A stretch of DNA of 64,000 bases, taken from the NCBI RefSeq assembly GCF_030410375.1, contig NZ_JAUHHE010000008.1:62001-126000 (forward strand), in the 5' to 3' direction. The notes beneath the pieces were generated by a model. It saw only the letters and a program-made list of their open reading frames with translations, was not told the DNA's origin and did no database searches. Positions 55,565-64,000 of the stretch are shown here, piece after piece; position 1 is the first letter of the stretch; the number at the start of each line of letters is the position of its first letter. The DNA is from Zwartia vadi. Lineage in GTDB: Bacteria > Pseudomonadota > Gammaproteobacteria > Burkholderiales > Burkholderiaceae_B. The position numbers and the translations under genes were made by a program.

Positions 55565-55672
55565 TTTCTAGCTTTCCATCCTATCGTGAAGATGGCTTAG
55601 CATACATTGGGTTACAGTCAATGCCAAAATAACCAGGGTATCGCGCTAAAACGAACGTGAGGGTATTCTCAC

Positions 55673-56644
55673 GTGAAAAGTGGAGTTCCAGTGGCTTCTT
55701 CAGTAGCATCTTCAAACGAATCTTTACCTCAGGCAAACGATCTGGCTGATCAAGTCCGTCGCCGCCGTGCTGTGTGGCTTCTCATGCTGTTGGTTTTGAT
55801 TTGGGGGAGCAATTGGGTAATCGCCAAAATGAGCCTGGAGTATGTCCCGCCTGTGTGGGTCACTGCCCTGAGACTTCTCCCCGCTTGCGCGCTATTTTTT
55901 GTGCTGTGTCTGGCGACAAAGCGTTTGCGAGTTCCAGTGAAAGCGGATCTGCCTGTTATTTTCAGTATTGGCCTGCTTCACATGGTTGGATTCTCAGTAC
56001 TAATTAGTATAGGTTTGCAGTATTTGCCTGCAGGAAAATCGATTGTGTTGGCCTATACATCGCCGCTTTGGGTCGTCCCCGCCGCCTGGTTTTTTTTGAG
56101 TGAACCTCTGACCGTCAGACGTATGCTTGGTTTGCTGATCGGGTTGTCAGGCGTGATTTTGATCATGCAGCCCGGGCAGATGGATTGGAGCGACTCCGAT
56201 GTGGTGATTGGCCATGCCTTCATCTTGACGGGCGCACTATCATGGGCGATTTCAATTGTGTATGGACGTGCCCATAAATGGGTCACTCCACCCTTTTCTT
56301 TACTGCCATGGCAAATGCTGGTCGGTGGAGTTGTCCAGCTGGTGTTGGCCTTGGTGATTGAGGGCATTCCACATATTGAATGGACACTTGAACTTTGGTT
56401 ATTGCTTGGATTCAACTGTTTGATTGGTAATGGACTGGCTTACTGGATCATGAATCTGGTGAGCCGGGACTTACCGGCCGGCATGGTGTCGATGGGGTTG
56501 TTGGGTGTCCCGGTCATCGGTATGGTGTGCGCGAGTATTTTCCTCGGGGAGACTCTTGGGTTGCCGTTAATTTTGTCCGCAGTGCTGATTATCATTGGCA
56601 TCATGCTGGGTACGATGACAGTCAAATCAACAACGCATTCATAA
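55673..56644 (+). CDS. EamA/DMT-family transporter
   Basis: A 323-residue membrane protein with ten hydrophobic segments arranged as two EamA repeats. The first repeat starts LLVLIWGSNWVIAKMSLEYV, the second near ALSWAISIVYGRAHKWV. The family exports or imports amino acids, nucleosides and other metabolites. Start choice is open: GTG at 55673 with GAGGG upstream, or GTG at 55691 with GGAG upstream. The following gene begins 19 bases later, suggesting an operon. Confidence 0.87.
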   Translation: MKSGVPVASSVASSNESLPQANDLADQVRRRRAVWLLMLLVLIWGSNWVIAKMSLEYVPPVWVTALRLLPACALFFVLCLATKRLRVPVKADLPVIFSIGLLHMVGFSVLISIGLQYLPAGKSIVLAYTSPLWVVPAAWFFLSEPLTVRRMLGLLIGLSGVILIMQPGQMDWSDSDVVIGHAFILTGALSWAISIVYGRAHKWVTPPFSLLPWQMLVGGVVQLVLALVIEGIPHIEWTLELWLLLGFNCLIGNGLAYWIMNLVSRDLPAGMVSMGLLGVPVIGMVCASIFLGETLGLPLILSAVLIIIGIMLGTMTVKSTTHS

Positions 56645-56663
56645 AATCAGGGAGCGATTCAAT

Positions 56664-57599
56664 ATGAGCCAAACGGAATTCGATCTGGGTTTTGCCTCTG
56701 ATGAGGATGTCCCGATTCCTTATATGACGCGTACGCGAGACTGGTATCTGGCGCTGGGTTATGACAATCCCTATCGGTGGGCGCATTATGCGGAGGTACC
56801 CTTCACGCCGCTTGTTGCGCCACTCTCAAAGATGACGGTCGCTTTACTGACAACCGCATCGCCTTATGATCCAGCCAAGGGCGACCAAGGGATCGGCGCA
56901 CCCTATAACGCAGAAGCGAAATTTTATAAAGTCTACTCAGGTGACGTGACGCAAGACCATGATGTGCGGATCTCGCATGTCGCGATTGATCGCAAAAACA
57001 CCACGATGGAGGACAGCAACACCTGGTTTCCATTGCCAGCGATGAGAGCGGCTGCAGCAACGGGTCGTATCGGACGGTTGGCGCCACGTTTTCATGGCAT
57101 CCCGACTAATCGCAGTCAGCGTCACACACTTGAGGTGGACTGCCCCGAGGTGCTGAGGCGTTGCCAGGAAGATGGGGTAGAGGCGGCTGTACTCGTTCCC
57201 AATTGTCCGGTTTGTCATCAGACGCTGAGTTTGGTGGCGCGTTATCTCGAGGCCGCTGGTATTTCGACGGTGTTACTGGCCTGTGCAAAAGATATCGTCG
57301 AACACTGTGGCGTGCCACGGGCAATGTTCAGTGATTTTCCTCTGGGCAACGCGGCTGGCAAGCCAAACGACCCGGCTTCTCAGCAGGCAACGCTTGAGTT
57401 GGCGTTTCGTACTTTGGAGTCAGCGCCTGCGGCACGCACCACTGTCCAGTCACCCCAGCGTTGGAGTGCGTCGCATGAGTGGAAGCAGGATTATTCAAAC
57501 GTGGCGCGAGTCAATCCACAAGAGTTGGCCCGGTTGCGTGCTGAGAACGATCGGGCCAAAGAAGCAGCTAAAGCGTTGCGAAGCGATCAGTTAGCCTGA
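56664..57599 (+). CDS. GrdB/PrdB-like protein with cysteine in place of selenocysteine
   Basis: A 311-residue protein resembling subunit B of glycine, betaine and D-proline reductases. The redox motif VPNCPVCHQT has C181 and C184 where reductases have selenocysteine or cysteine, and SDFPLGNAAGKP near residue 224 corresponds to the conserved PLGNP segment of the family. Such enzymes normally belong to strict anaerobes, so an aerobic betaproteobacterial member has an unknown role. It lacks other reductase subunits nearby. The C-terminal 60 residues are polar. It overlaps the convergent Bug receptor gene by 13 bases. Confidence 0.7.
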   Translation: MSQTEFDLGFASDEDVPIPYMTRTRDWYLALGYDNPYRWAHYAEVPFTPLVAPLSKMTVALLTTASPYDPAKGDQGIGAPYNAEAKFYKVYSGDVTQDHDVRISHVAIDRKNTTMEDSNTWFPLPAMRAAAATGRIGRLAPRFHGIPTNRSQRHTLEVDCPEVLRRCQEDGVEAAVLVPNCPVCHQTLSLVARYLEAAGISTVLLACAKDIVEHCGVPRAMFSDFPLGNAAGKPNDPASQQATLELAFRTLESAPAARTTVQSPQRWSASHEWKQDYSNVARVNPQELARLRAENDRAKEAAKALRSDQLA

Positions 57600-58570
57600 A
57601 CGCCAGCTTTTTGCAGCAGCGGGCCCAGCGTGTCGATTTCCTTTTTCAGGTGTTCAGCAAGCTTTGCTGGCACGGCCAAGTCTGGCGAGACAGGGGAGGT
57701 GCCCATGCTGGCCAAACGTGCCTTGACATCGGGATCCTGAACTGCCTTGGCAAGTGAGGCGGAGAGCTTGTCAATCACAGGCTTGGGGGTGCCTTTTGGC
57801 GCGTAAATACCAAACCAGATACTGAGGTCAAAGCCTTTGACACCTGCTTCGCTGATTGCGGGCAGATCGGGCAAAGAGTCGATGCGATTATTTCCAGCGA
57901 CAGCGTAAGCTTTCACGCGTGTGCCTTCTTTAATGTGGCTCATGGTGCTGGTTGTCTGATCGCACAGAATGTCAATCTGACCACCCATCAAGTCATTCAG
58001 CGCTGGCGCTGTGCCTTTATAAGGAATCGTGTTGAGCTTGACGCCCAAGGCATCCATAAACATCAGACTGCAAAGGTGCGAAGCCGAACCCACACCGGCA
58101 TTACCCATGCTGATCTTGTCTTGATTTTTTTTGACATATTCGACAAATTCTTTGGTGTTTGCAGGCGGAAAGTCTTTGCGAGCGATCACCACCATTGGAC
58201 CCACTGTCGCCAAGCCGACCGGTTCAAAATCAGTCACAGGGCTATATGAGAGATTTTTAATCATCATCGGGTTGGTCGCATGGCTGATGTGCGTCATCAA
58301 CAAGGTATACCCATCAGGTGCCGAGCGTGCAACCCGTGCGGTGCCGATACTACCGCTTGCTCCGGCAGGGTTGTCGACAATGATTTGTTGACCGATATTT
58401 TTTTGCATGGCAGCGGCAAAGAGTCGCGTAATCGTGTCACCAGGACCGCCGGGCGCATAGGGCATCACCATTGTGATGGTGCGATTCGGGTAGTCCTGGG
58501 CGTTCGCGGAGAAAGCGCCCGCGGCGAGCAATAAGGAGGCGCATAGAGTACGCACAAGGGTCTTTTTCAT
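57587..58570 (-). CDS. Bug-family (TctC-like) periplasmic receptor
   Basis: A 327-residue exported receptor. The signal peptide ends NA (residue 24, before Q25), followed by YPNRTITMVMPY and the loop APGGPGDTITRLF. The PYKGTAPALNDLMGGQIDILCDQT segment follows the family pattern (ends PYKGTAPAL and ILCDQT). It is divergent from the lyase-fumarase pair that starts at 58703, so it may import that pair's substrate. Confidence 0.92.
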   Translation of the reverse strand: MKKTLVRTLCASLLLAAGAFSANAQDYPNRTITMVMPYAPGGPGDTITRLFAAAMQKNIGQQIIVDNPAGASGSIGTARVARSAPDGYTLLMTHISHATNPMMIKNLSYSPVTDFEPVGLATVGPMVVIARKDFPPANTKEFVEYVKKNQDKISMGNAGVGSASHLCSLMFMDALGVKLNTIPYKGTAPALNDLMGGQIDILCDQTTSTMSHIKEGTRVKAYAVAGNNRIDSLPDLPAISEAGVKGFDLSIWFGIYAPKGTPKPVIDKLSASLAKAVQDPDVKARLASMGTSPVSPDLAVPAKLAEHLKKEIDTLGPLLQKAGVQAN

Positions 58571-58702
58571 ATTGAGTATCTCCTAAAATATTTTCGGTTC
58601 AGGGCAGATGTGGCCGTGCCTTGAAGCCGAATATACTATGAGGAGCGGGTGTAGATCACTATCACCCTGCATACCAATATTTTTCTTGATGAGCCTATTC
58701 CA

Positions 58703-60049
58703 ATGCCCATTTCAATGATCGAGTCCTCCATTTTTAAAGACATGTTTGGCACAAACGAAATGCGTGCAGTGTTTGATGATGCAGCCACTTTACGTCGCTA
58801 CACAGACACGGAAATAGCATTGGCTAAAGTTCAAGGCGAACTCGGTGTCATCCCTAAAGCTGCGGCTGCAGCGATTATGGCGCGTGCTGATTCAAGCAAA
58901 CTTGACATCGCTGAGCTCAAACGTGAAACGGAAATCGTGGGCTATCCCATTTTGCCCTTGGTGCACCAGATTTCCAAGATGTGCGGACCAGAGGGTGAGT
59001 ATTTGCATTGGGGGGCGACCACGCAAGACATCATGGATACCGCCACGGTGCTGCAGGTGCGTGATGGCTTGGCGATTATCGAAAAAGATCTGAACGAGCT
59101 TGATGCGATTTTGGATCAGTTATCCCTCCAATATCGTGATGCGCCCATGGCGGGACGGACACACTTGCAACATGCGCTCCCCATCACCTTTGGCTATAAA
59201 GCGGCCGTATGGCTGTTGATGGTGCGTCGTCACCGCGAGCGTTTGGCTCAACTCAAACCCCGAGTGTTGGTGGGTCAATTTGGCGGTGCTGCCGGGACAT
59301 TGGCTTCACTGGGCGATCAGGGCTTGGCTGTTCAAGAGGCACTGATGAAAGAGTTGGGTTTGGGCTGCGCGCCCGTCACCTGGCACGTCGCGCGCGATGG
59401 TCTGGTCGAAGCCATTCAGTTTTTAGCTTTGGTCACAGGCTCGCTAGGCAAGATCGCGCTCGACATCATGTTGATGATGGCCAACGAGCTCGGTGAGGCA
59501 TTTGAGCCTTTCGTCAAAGGACGTGGCGCCTCGAGCACCATGCCGCAAAAGCGTAATCCGATTTCTTGCGAGCTGATGCTCAGCGCCTCCAAGGCTGTGC
59601 GTCAACACGCTGGATTGGCACTTGACGCAATGGTCCAGGACTTTGAACGTGCGACAGGACCTTGGCACATCGAGTGGTCGGCCATACCCGAGTCATTTAT
59701 TTTGACGGCAGGTGCGCTCAAGCAAGCTAAATTCATGCTCAGCGGTCTCGAAGTCGACACGAAACGCATGCTCAAAAATCTCGATTTGTCAGGCGGCCTG
59801 ATCGTGGCAGAGGCTGTGATGATGGGGCTGGCTCCTCACATCGGACGCCAGACAGCGCATGACGTTGTCTATGATGCGTGCCGCATCGCATCGATTCAGG
59901 GTAAAAAACTGGCTGAAGTGCTCTACCATGATGAAACGGTCAGCAGCAAACTCGATCGCGCTTCGATTGATCGGCTGTGTGATCCCGCCAATTATCTGGG
60001 TGCCGCACCACAAATGGTGGATTGTATGCGTGCCTGGAACAAAGGCTGA
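58703..60049 (+). CDS. Aspartase/fumarase superfamily lyase
   Basis: A 448-residue lyase of the superfamily that includes adenylosuccinate lyase, argininosuccinate lyase, carboxymuconate cycloisomerase (PcaB) and aminopolycarboxylate C-N lyases. The signature GASSTMPQKRNP lies at residues 275-286 and the second conserved region is GRTHLQHALPITFG. All members form or use a fumarate-type product by C-N or C-O cleavage. The fumarase gene follows five bases after its stop, which suggests that fumarate is the product here. The substrate is unknown. Confidence 0.86.
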   Translation: MPISMIESSIFKDMFGTNEMRAVFDDAATLRRYTDTEIALAKVQGELGVIPKAAAAAIMARADSSKLDIAELKRETEIVGYPILPLVHQISKMCGPEGEYLHWGATTQDIMDTATVLQVRDGLAIIEKDLNELDAILDQLSLQYRDAPMAGRTHLQHALPITFGYKAAVWLLMVRRHRERLAQLKPRVLVGQFGGAAGTLASLGDQGLAVQEALMKELGLGCAPVTWHVARDGLVEAIQFLALVTGSLGKIALDIMLMMANELGEAFEPFVKGRGASSTMPQKRNPISCELMLSASKAVRQHAGLALDAMVQDFERATGPWHIEWSAIPESFILTAGALKQAKFMLSGLEVDTKRMLKNLDLSGGLIVAEAVMMGLAPHIGRQTAHDVVYDACRIASIQGKKLAEVLYHDETVSSKLDRASIDRLCDPANYLGAAPQMVDCMRAWNKG

Positions 60050-60054
60050 CCACT

Positions 60055-61563
60055 ATGCGAGTGATTCAGGCGCGGGATATTGTCACAAGTATCGCTCAGG
60101 CGTTGCAGTATGTGAGCTACTACCATCCATCTGACTTTGTTCACGCGCTCAAAGAGGCCTATCAAAAAGAAACCTCTGCGCCTGCGCGCAATGCTTTGCT
60201 GCAATTGCTTGTGAATAGCAAAATGAGCGCGCAGGCCAAGCGTCCAGTCTGTCAGGATACGGGTGTGGCGCATGTCTTTTTTAAACTCGGCATGGATGTC
60301 CGCATTGCCGCGCCTGAACGTCCCGTCACACCAAGTTTGCAGACTCTTGCAAACGAAGGTGTTGCCCAGGCGTATTTGTTTTCCGCGAATCCCTTGCGCG
60401 CTTCAATGATCCGTCATCCTCTCGGTCAACGTAAAAACACAGGTGACAATACGCCAGCGATTGTTCACGTTGAGTTGGTTGAGGGAGATGGACTCGAGAT
60501 TATCGCGGTGGCAAAGGGTGGCGGCGGTGACGTCAAGGCTCGCTACGCGATGCTCAACCCAAGCGACTCAATCGCGGATTGGGTTGTCAGCCAGCTACCT
60601 GGCATGGGAGCGGGTTGGTGTCCGCCGGGTGTCTTGGGACTCGGCATAGGCGGAACGCCTGAACAAGCCATGCTAATGGCCAAGCGCGCGCTCTTTGCAC
60701 CGATCGATATTCAAGCAGTTCGCGCACGATCTTCCACGGATGATGTTGAAAGACTTCGCCTTGAGGTTTTTGATCGAGTCAATGCGCTCGGTATCGGTGC
60801 ACAAGGCTTGGGGGGTGACTCCACTATTTTGGATGTCAAAATCGAGACGGCTCCGTCTCACGCAGCGTTGCTCCCTGTGGCATTGATGCCAAACTGCGCT
60901 GCGACACGGTTTATTTCTTTTTCTCTCGATGGCTCGGGCCCCGCGGTATTTACGCCTCCTGATGAATCTGTATGGGACGACATCCCTGAGACGATGCCTA
61001 TTGGAAGTGGACGAAGGGTGGATCTCGATACACTTACCCCTGCAGAAGTCCGGAGCTGGAAAGCTGGTGAGCTACTTTTGCTTTCCGGCAAACTTTTGAC
61101 TGGCCGAGACGCGGCACACAAACGGATGGCTGACACACTTGCGCGTGGTGAGCCCCTCCCGGTTTCTCTTAAAAATAGAGCGATCTATTACGTTGGGCCG
61201 GTTGATCCGGTAGAGGGAGAGGCCGTTGGGCCTGCGGGTCCCACAACTTCCACTCGGATGGATAAGTTCATGCCAAGCTTGCTTGAACAAACGGGGCTTC
61301 TTGTCTCCGTCGGTAAAGCGGAGCGAGGCCCAGTGGCAATTGAAGCGATTAAAAAATCAGGTTGTGCCTATCTCGTAGCGGTGGGTGGTGCGGCGTATCT
61401 GGTCTCCAAGGCCATCGAGTCCGCACGCGTGTTGGCGTATGAGGACTTGGGTATGGAAGCAATCTACGAATTTGTCGTGCGCGACATGCCTGTGACCGTG
61501 GGTGTCGATGCGCGTGGTCAAACGATTCACTGGATTAGCTCAGTTCATACCAGTCGCGAATAA
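60055..61563 (+). CDS. Fumarate hydratase, class I (fused alpha and beta domains)
   Basis: A 502-residue iron-sulfur hydro-lyase. The likely [4Fe-4S] cysteines are in RPVCQDTG near residue 65, MPNCAATRF in the middle and GCAYLVAVGGAA near the C-terminus. It converts fumarate to malate. I chose the ATG at 60055; upstream in-frame codons overlap the lyase gene. Class I fumarases are oxygen-sensitive. The tail overlaps the convergent LOG gene by 29 bases. Confidence 0.9.
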   Translation: MRVIQARDIVTSIAQALQYVSYYHPSDFVHALKEAYQKETSAPARNALLQLLVNSKMSAQAKRPVCQDTGVAHVFFKLGMDVRIAAPERPVTPSLQTLANEGVAQAYLFSANPLRASMIRHPLGQRKNTGDNTPAIVHVELVEGDGLEIIAVAKGGGGDVKARYAMLNPSDSIADWVVSQLPGMGAGWCPPGVLGLGIGGTPEQAMLMAKRALFAPIDIQAVRARSSTDDVERLRLEVFDRVNALGIGAQGLGGDSTILDVKIETAPSHAALLPVALMPNCAATRFISFSLDGSGPAVFTPPDESVWDDIPETMPIGSGRRVDLDTLTPAEVRSWKAGELLLLSGKLLTGRDAAHKRMADTLARGEPLPVSLKNRAIYYVGPVDPVEGEAVGPAGPTTSTRMDKFMPSLLEQTGLLVSVGKAERGPVAIEAIKKSGCAYLVAVGGAAYLVSKAIESARVLAYEDLGMEAIYEFVVRDMPVTVGVDARGQTIHWISSVHTSRE

Positions 61564-62392
61564 CATTCCATGCTTGCTCGGCTGTTTCAACGATCTTGAC
61601 GATATTAAGGTCGTCATGCTCGATCAAACCTGACTCGATCAACAGATCAAAACGGATCATGTTGTTCCAGAAGGTATGGCCCACCAAGACGATGGGCATA
61701 GGTTCGACTTTTTTGGTTTGTACAAGCGTGAGGACCTCGAACAGTTCGTCAAACGAGCCAAAGCCGCCGGGATACACCACGATGGCGCGCGCCCGTAGCA
61801 TAAAGTGCATCTTGCGCAGTGCGAAATAGTGAAACCTGAAACAAAAATCCGGCGTGATGTAGGCGTTTGGTGCTTGTTCGCGCGGCAGACTGATATTTAA
61901 ACCGATTGAAACGTCCCCGGCTTCCGAGGCGCCGCGATTGGCCGCCTCCATGATCCCCGGGCCGCCACCGGTGCAAATATGTAAACGATAGGCCTTCGTA
62001 TTCTGCTGTCGGTTGTATTGACCCACCAAGTGACCAAACTCGCGTGCCGATTCGTAATGGCTGCAGGTGTTGAGTGCGATCGTGGCTTTTTTGCGTTCAT
62101 GCTCTGTTGTTGCTGTCTTTTCCAAGTCGAGCGCGATTTCTTTGCTGACAAAGCGAGCGGAGCCAAAGACGACAATCGTGTGGTCAATGCCGTGCTTGCG
62201 CAGAATCAAATCGGGTTTGAGCAATTCAAGCTGAAAGCGAATCCCGCGTACATCAGGACTATTCAGAAAATCTTGGTCTGCAAAGGCAAGCTTATACGAA
62301 CTTCCCTTTTCAGAAGGAGAAAATTTTTCCTCAAGCTCAACCTCCAGTTCACCTGCGGTTTTAGCGTTATCGATCGGTAGTTTAGGTGTCAT
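61535..62392 (-). CDS. LOG family protein (putative nucleotide phosphoribohydrolase)
   Basis: A 285-residue member of the LONELY GUY/YgdH-type family, with TGGGPGIMEAANRGA near residue 141 and PGGFGSFDE at 208-216. These proteins cleave nucleoside 5'-monophosphates to base and ribose phosphate; plant members activate cytokinins, and bacterial roles are often unknown. The 60 residues before the domain are polar. I chose the ATG at 62392 because the domain-preceding region starts there and further upstream sequence reads as non-coding. It is divergent from the FAH-family gene. Confidence 0.87.
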   Translation of the reverse strand: MTPKLPIDNAKTAGELEVELEEKFSPSEKGSSYKLAFADQDFLNSPDVRGIRFQLELLKPDLILRKHGIDHTIVVFGSARFVSKEIALDLEKTATTEHERKKATIALNTCSHYESAREFGHLVGQYNRQQNTKAYRLHICTGGGPGIMEAANRGASEAGDVSIGLNISLPREQAPNAYITPDFCFRFHYFALRKMHFMLRARAIVVYPGGFGSFDELFEVLTLVQTKKVEPMPIVLVGHTFWNNMIRFDLLIESGLIEHDDLNIVKIVETAEQAWNVIRDWYELS

Positions 62393-62508
62393 GCTTGCGC
62401 CTGAAATTTCATTTAAAAGTACTTGCCAAGCTTGGGTCGACTTCAATCGTCCACTTTCTAGCCTAATATATTCCAAAAGCTCAATAACCATTTGTAAAGG
62501 ACACAAGC

Positions 62509-63354
62509 ATGAAATTGGTGAGTTACATCCATCAAGGGAAAAATTCTTATGGTGTGTTGCGCGCCGATGGCGGTATCGTGGATCTATCTTCCCGCATCGG
62601 ACAGCTCTATCCAACGCTTTTGCAGCTGGTTCAGAAAAATGCCTATGGTGTAGCCGAGAAAGCCCTGGCAAGTGTGGCGGTGGCGGACTTTCAGGAGTCG
62701 GACATTCGTTATTTGCCGCTTTTTCTTGAGCCAGTCACGATTCACTGCGTGGGCTTGAATTACGCCGCGCATGCCGCTGAGGCGGGTCATGCCCCGCCTG
62801 AGTTTCCCAGAACCTTCATTAAAATCCCTGCTGCCCTGGTCGCACATGGCGAAGATTTTGAAAAGCCAACCCTTTCCCCAGAATTTGATTTCGAGGGCGA
62901 GATCGCTGTCGTGATCAGTAAAACCGCCCGTAAAGTTCGTGCTGAGGATGCTTCACAATATATCGCTGGCTACACGTGTTTTATGGATGGCTCAGTCAGG
63001 GACTATCAGTTCAAGCGCACGCTGGATCAGGGTAAAAACTTTTACCGCTCCAGTTCAATCGGCCCTGCTCTGGTGACGCCTGACGAGGTTGGTCCTCTTG
63101 ATCATTTAACACTCACAACGATCGTGTCGGGCGAAACGATGCAGCACACCGCCTTTGACAACATGATCTTTACGATCCCCAAACTCATCGAGTACATCTC
63201 TGGCTTCACCGAGCTCCAGGCCGGTGATGTGATTGCCACAGGCACGCCTGAGGGCGTGGGATTTAGTCGGACACCGCCTCGCTTTTTGCAGAAAGGCGAT
63301 TATGTAGAGGTCATCATTGATAAAATAGGAACTCTGCGTAATCAGGTTTCTTAG
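62509..63354 (+). CDS. Fumarylacetoacetate-hydrolase family protein
   Basis: A 281-residue FAH-fold enzyme. [13 protein letters not shown], the metal-site motif [12 protein letters not shown], and [11 protein letters not shown] near the C-terminus are typical. The family hydrolyses or decarboxylates beta-keto acids and related compounds such as acylpyruvates and homoprotocatechuate products. AAAGGAC precedes the ATG. Kup begins four bases after the stop. Confidence 0.9.
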   Translation: MKLVSYIHQGKNSYGVLRADGGIVDLSSRIGQLYPTLLQLVQKNAYGVAEKALASVAVADFQESDIRYLPLFLEPVTIHCVGLNYAAHAAEAGHAPPEFPRTFIKIPAALVAHGEDFEKPTLSPEFDFEGEIAVVISKTARKVRAEDASQYIAGYTCFMDGSVRDYQFKRTLDQGKNFYRSSSIGPALVTPDEVGPLDHLTLTTIVSGETMQHTAFDNMIFTIPKLIEYISGFTELQAGDVIATGTPEGVGFSRTPPRFLQKGDYVEVIIDKIGTLRNQVS

Positions 63355-63358
63355 CAAA

Positions 63359-64000
63359 ATGACAATTAGCGATCCACAGTACTCGCAGTCGAGCATCCTT
63401 GAACCGGTTGCTGTGACGGCAGGTCCGGTGGGACATGGCTCGACGCATGTGTTGATGCTCGCGGCTATAGGCGTAGTATTTGGCGATATCGGCACCAGCC
63501 CCTTGTATGCGCTTAAAGAGTGCTTTAGTCCTGAGCACGGCATTCCTTACACGCAAGATGCGGTCCTCGGGATCTTGTCCATGCTTTTTTGGGCTGTTCT
63601 GTTGATCGTGACGCTGAAGTATGTGGTGATCGTGATGCGGGCAGATAACAGAGGTGAGGGGGGGGTACTCTCACTCATGGCACTCGCTTTGCGCTCACTC
63701 AAAGGCACGGGTAAACCGCATCTGGCTGTCATGATGCTTGGGATGTTCGGTGCTTGTATGCTGGTCGGTGAGTCCGTCATCACCCCCGCGATTTCTGTAT
63801 TGTCAGCTGTCGAGGGTTTGGAGATCATTACCCCTGAGCTCAAGCGCTTTGTGATTCCCATCACTCTGACGATTCTGATTGCGCTTTTTTTAATACAAAA
63901 GCACGGTACAGCAGCGGTTGGAAAGCTCTTCGGACCGATCACGCTTTTATGGTTTTTGTCTTTGGCCGCTCTCGGGGTGCTCAATATCCTGAAACAACCC
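63359..64000 (+). CDS. kup: Potassium transporter Kup, N-terminal part
   Basis: The first 214 residues of Kup, cut by the right edge. The family signature [15 protein letters not shown] begins near residue 40 (GDIGTSPLY at 42-50) and several hydrophobic segments follow, including [20 protein letters not shown]. Kup imports potassium with protons at the inner membrane. The ATG at 63359 has no strong ribosome-binding site but begins the homology after a short polar stretch. It follows the FAH-family gene by four bases. Confidence 0.92.
   Translation, partial: MTISDPQYSQSSILEPVAVTAGPVGHGSTHVLMLAAIGVVFGDIGTSPLYALKECFSPEHGIPYTQDAVLGILSMLFWAVLLIVTLKYVVIVMRADNRGEGGVLSLMALALRSLKGTGKPHLAVMMLGMFGACMLVGESVITPAISVLSAVEGLEIITPELKRFVIPITLTILIALFLIQKHGTAAVGKLFGPITLLWFLSLAALGVLNILKQP

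Overview
The window is a 64 kb chromosomal stretch of a betaproteobacterium, most likely Burkholderiales/Alcaligenaceae-like. The main reason is the abundance of Bug/TctC-type solute receptors (six), alongside MmgE/PrpD proteins, 3-hydroxyisobutyrate-dehydrogenase-like enzymes and FbpA-type ABC systems, in DNA of roughly 50% GC. Genes are tightly packed with no gap over 300 bases. I see about 58 protein genes, one cut at each end, and no tRNA, rRNA, insertion sequence, phage gene or CRISPR array.

Layout. 1-3351: an SBP-permease-ATPase ABC operon on the minus strand. 3511-5639: an MscS channel, a cluster of inverted-repeat hairpins, and a short cobalamin-independent methionine synthase of the MesD type. 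5828-20589: a catabolic/transport island with an acyl-CoA ligase, three Bug receptors, two MmgE/PrpD proteins, two beta-hydroxyacid dehydrogenases, a Tau/Ssu-type ABC importer, an SDR and a BT1-like membrane carrier. 20623-23146: a DUF6279-like lipoprotein, a histone-deacetylase-like hydrolase and a cupin. 23238-29431: a TAXI receptor, a potassium channel and a second FbpABC-like operon. 29551-34784: a D-threonine-aldolase-like enzyme, a Bug receptor and a complete TctCBA transporter. 34987-39444: a PhnD/selenate-type ABC importer followed by an outer-membrane barrel. 39450-41771: a VOC protein and a fused TRAP permease. 41976-45861: an FbpABC iron importer with a Fur-box-like site. 45996-55564: an unrecognised 458-residue protein, a YeeE/YedE pair, a Baeyer-Villiger-type monooxygenase, an enoyl-CoA hydratase, a serine hydrolase, an Atm1-type exporter and a nitroreductase. 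55673-64000: an EamA carrier, a cysteine-containing GrdB/PrdB-like protein, a Bug receptor, an aspartase-superfamily lyase, a class I fumarase, a LOG protein, a FAH-family hydrolase and the start of Kup.

How it fits together. The window is dominated by high-affinity uptake of small acids and metals (four binding-protein-dependent ABC importer types, TTT and TRAP-TAXI), interleaved with enzymes for branched or hydroxylated acids. In at least three transporters a hairpin sits between the receptor gene and the next transporter gene, which would favour excess receptor. No transcriptional regulator is visible in any of the genes, which is unusual for such an accessory-rich segment. Most substrates cannot be assigned from sequence alone.
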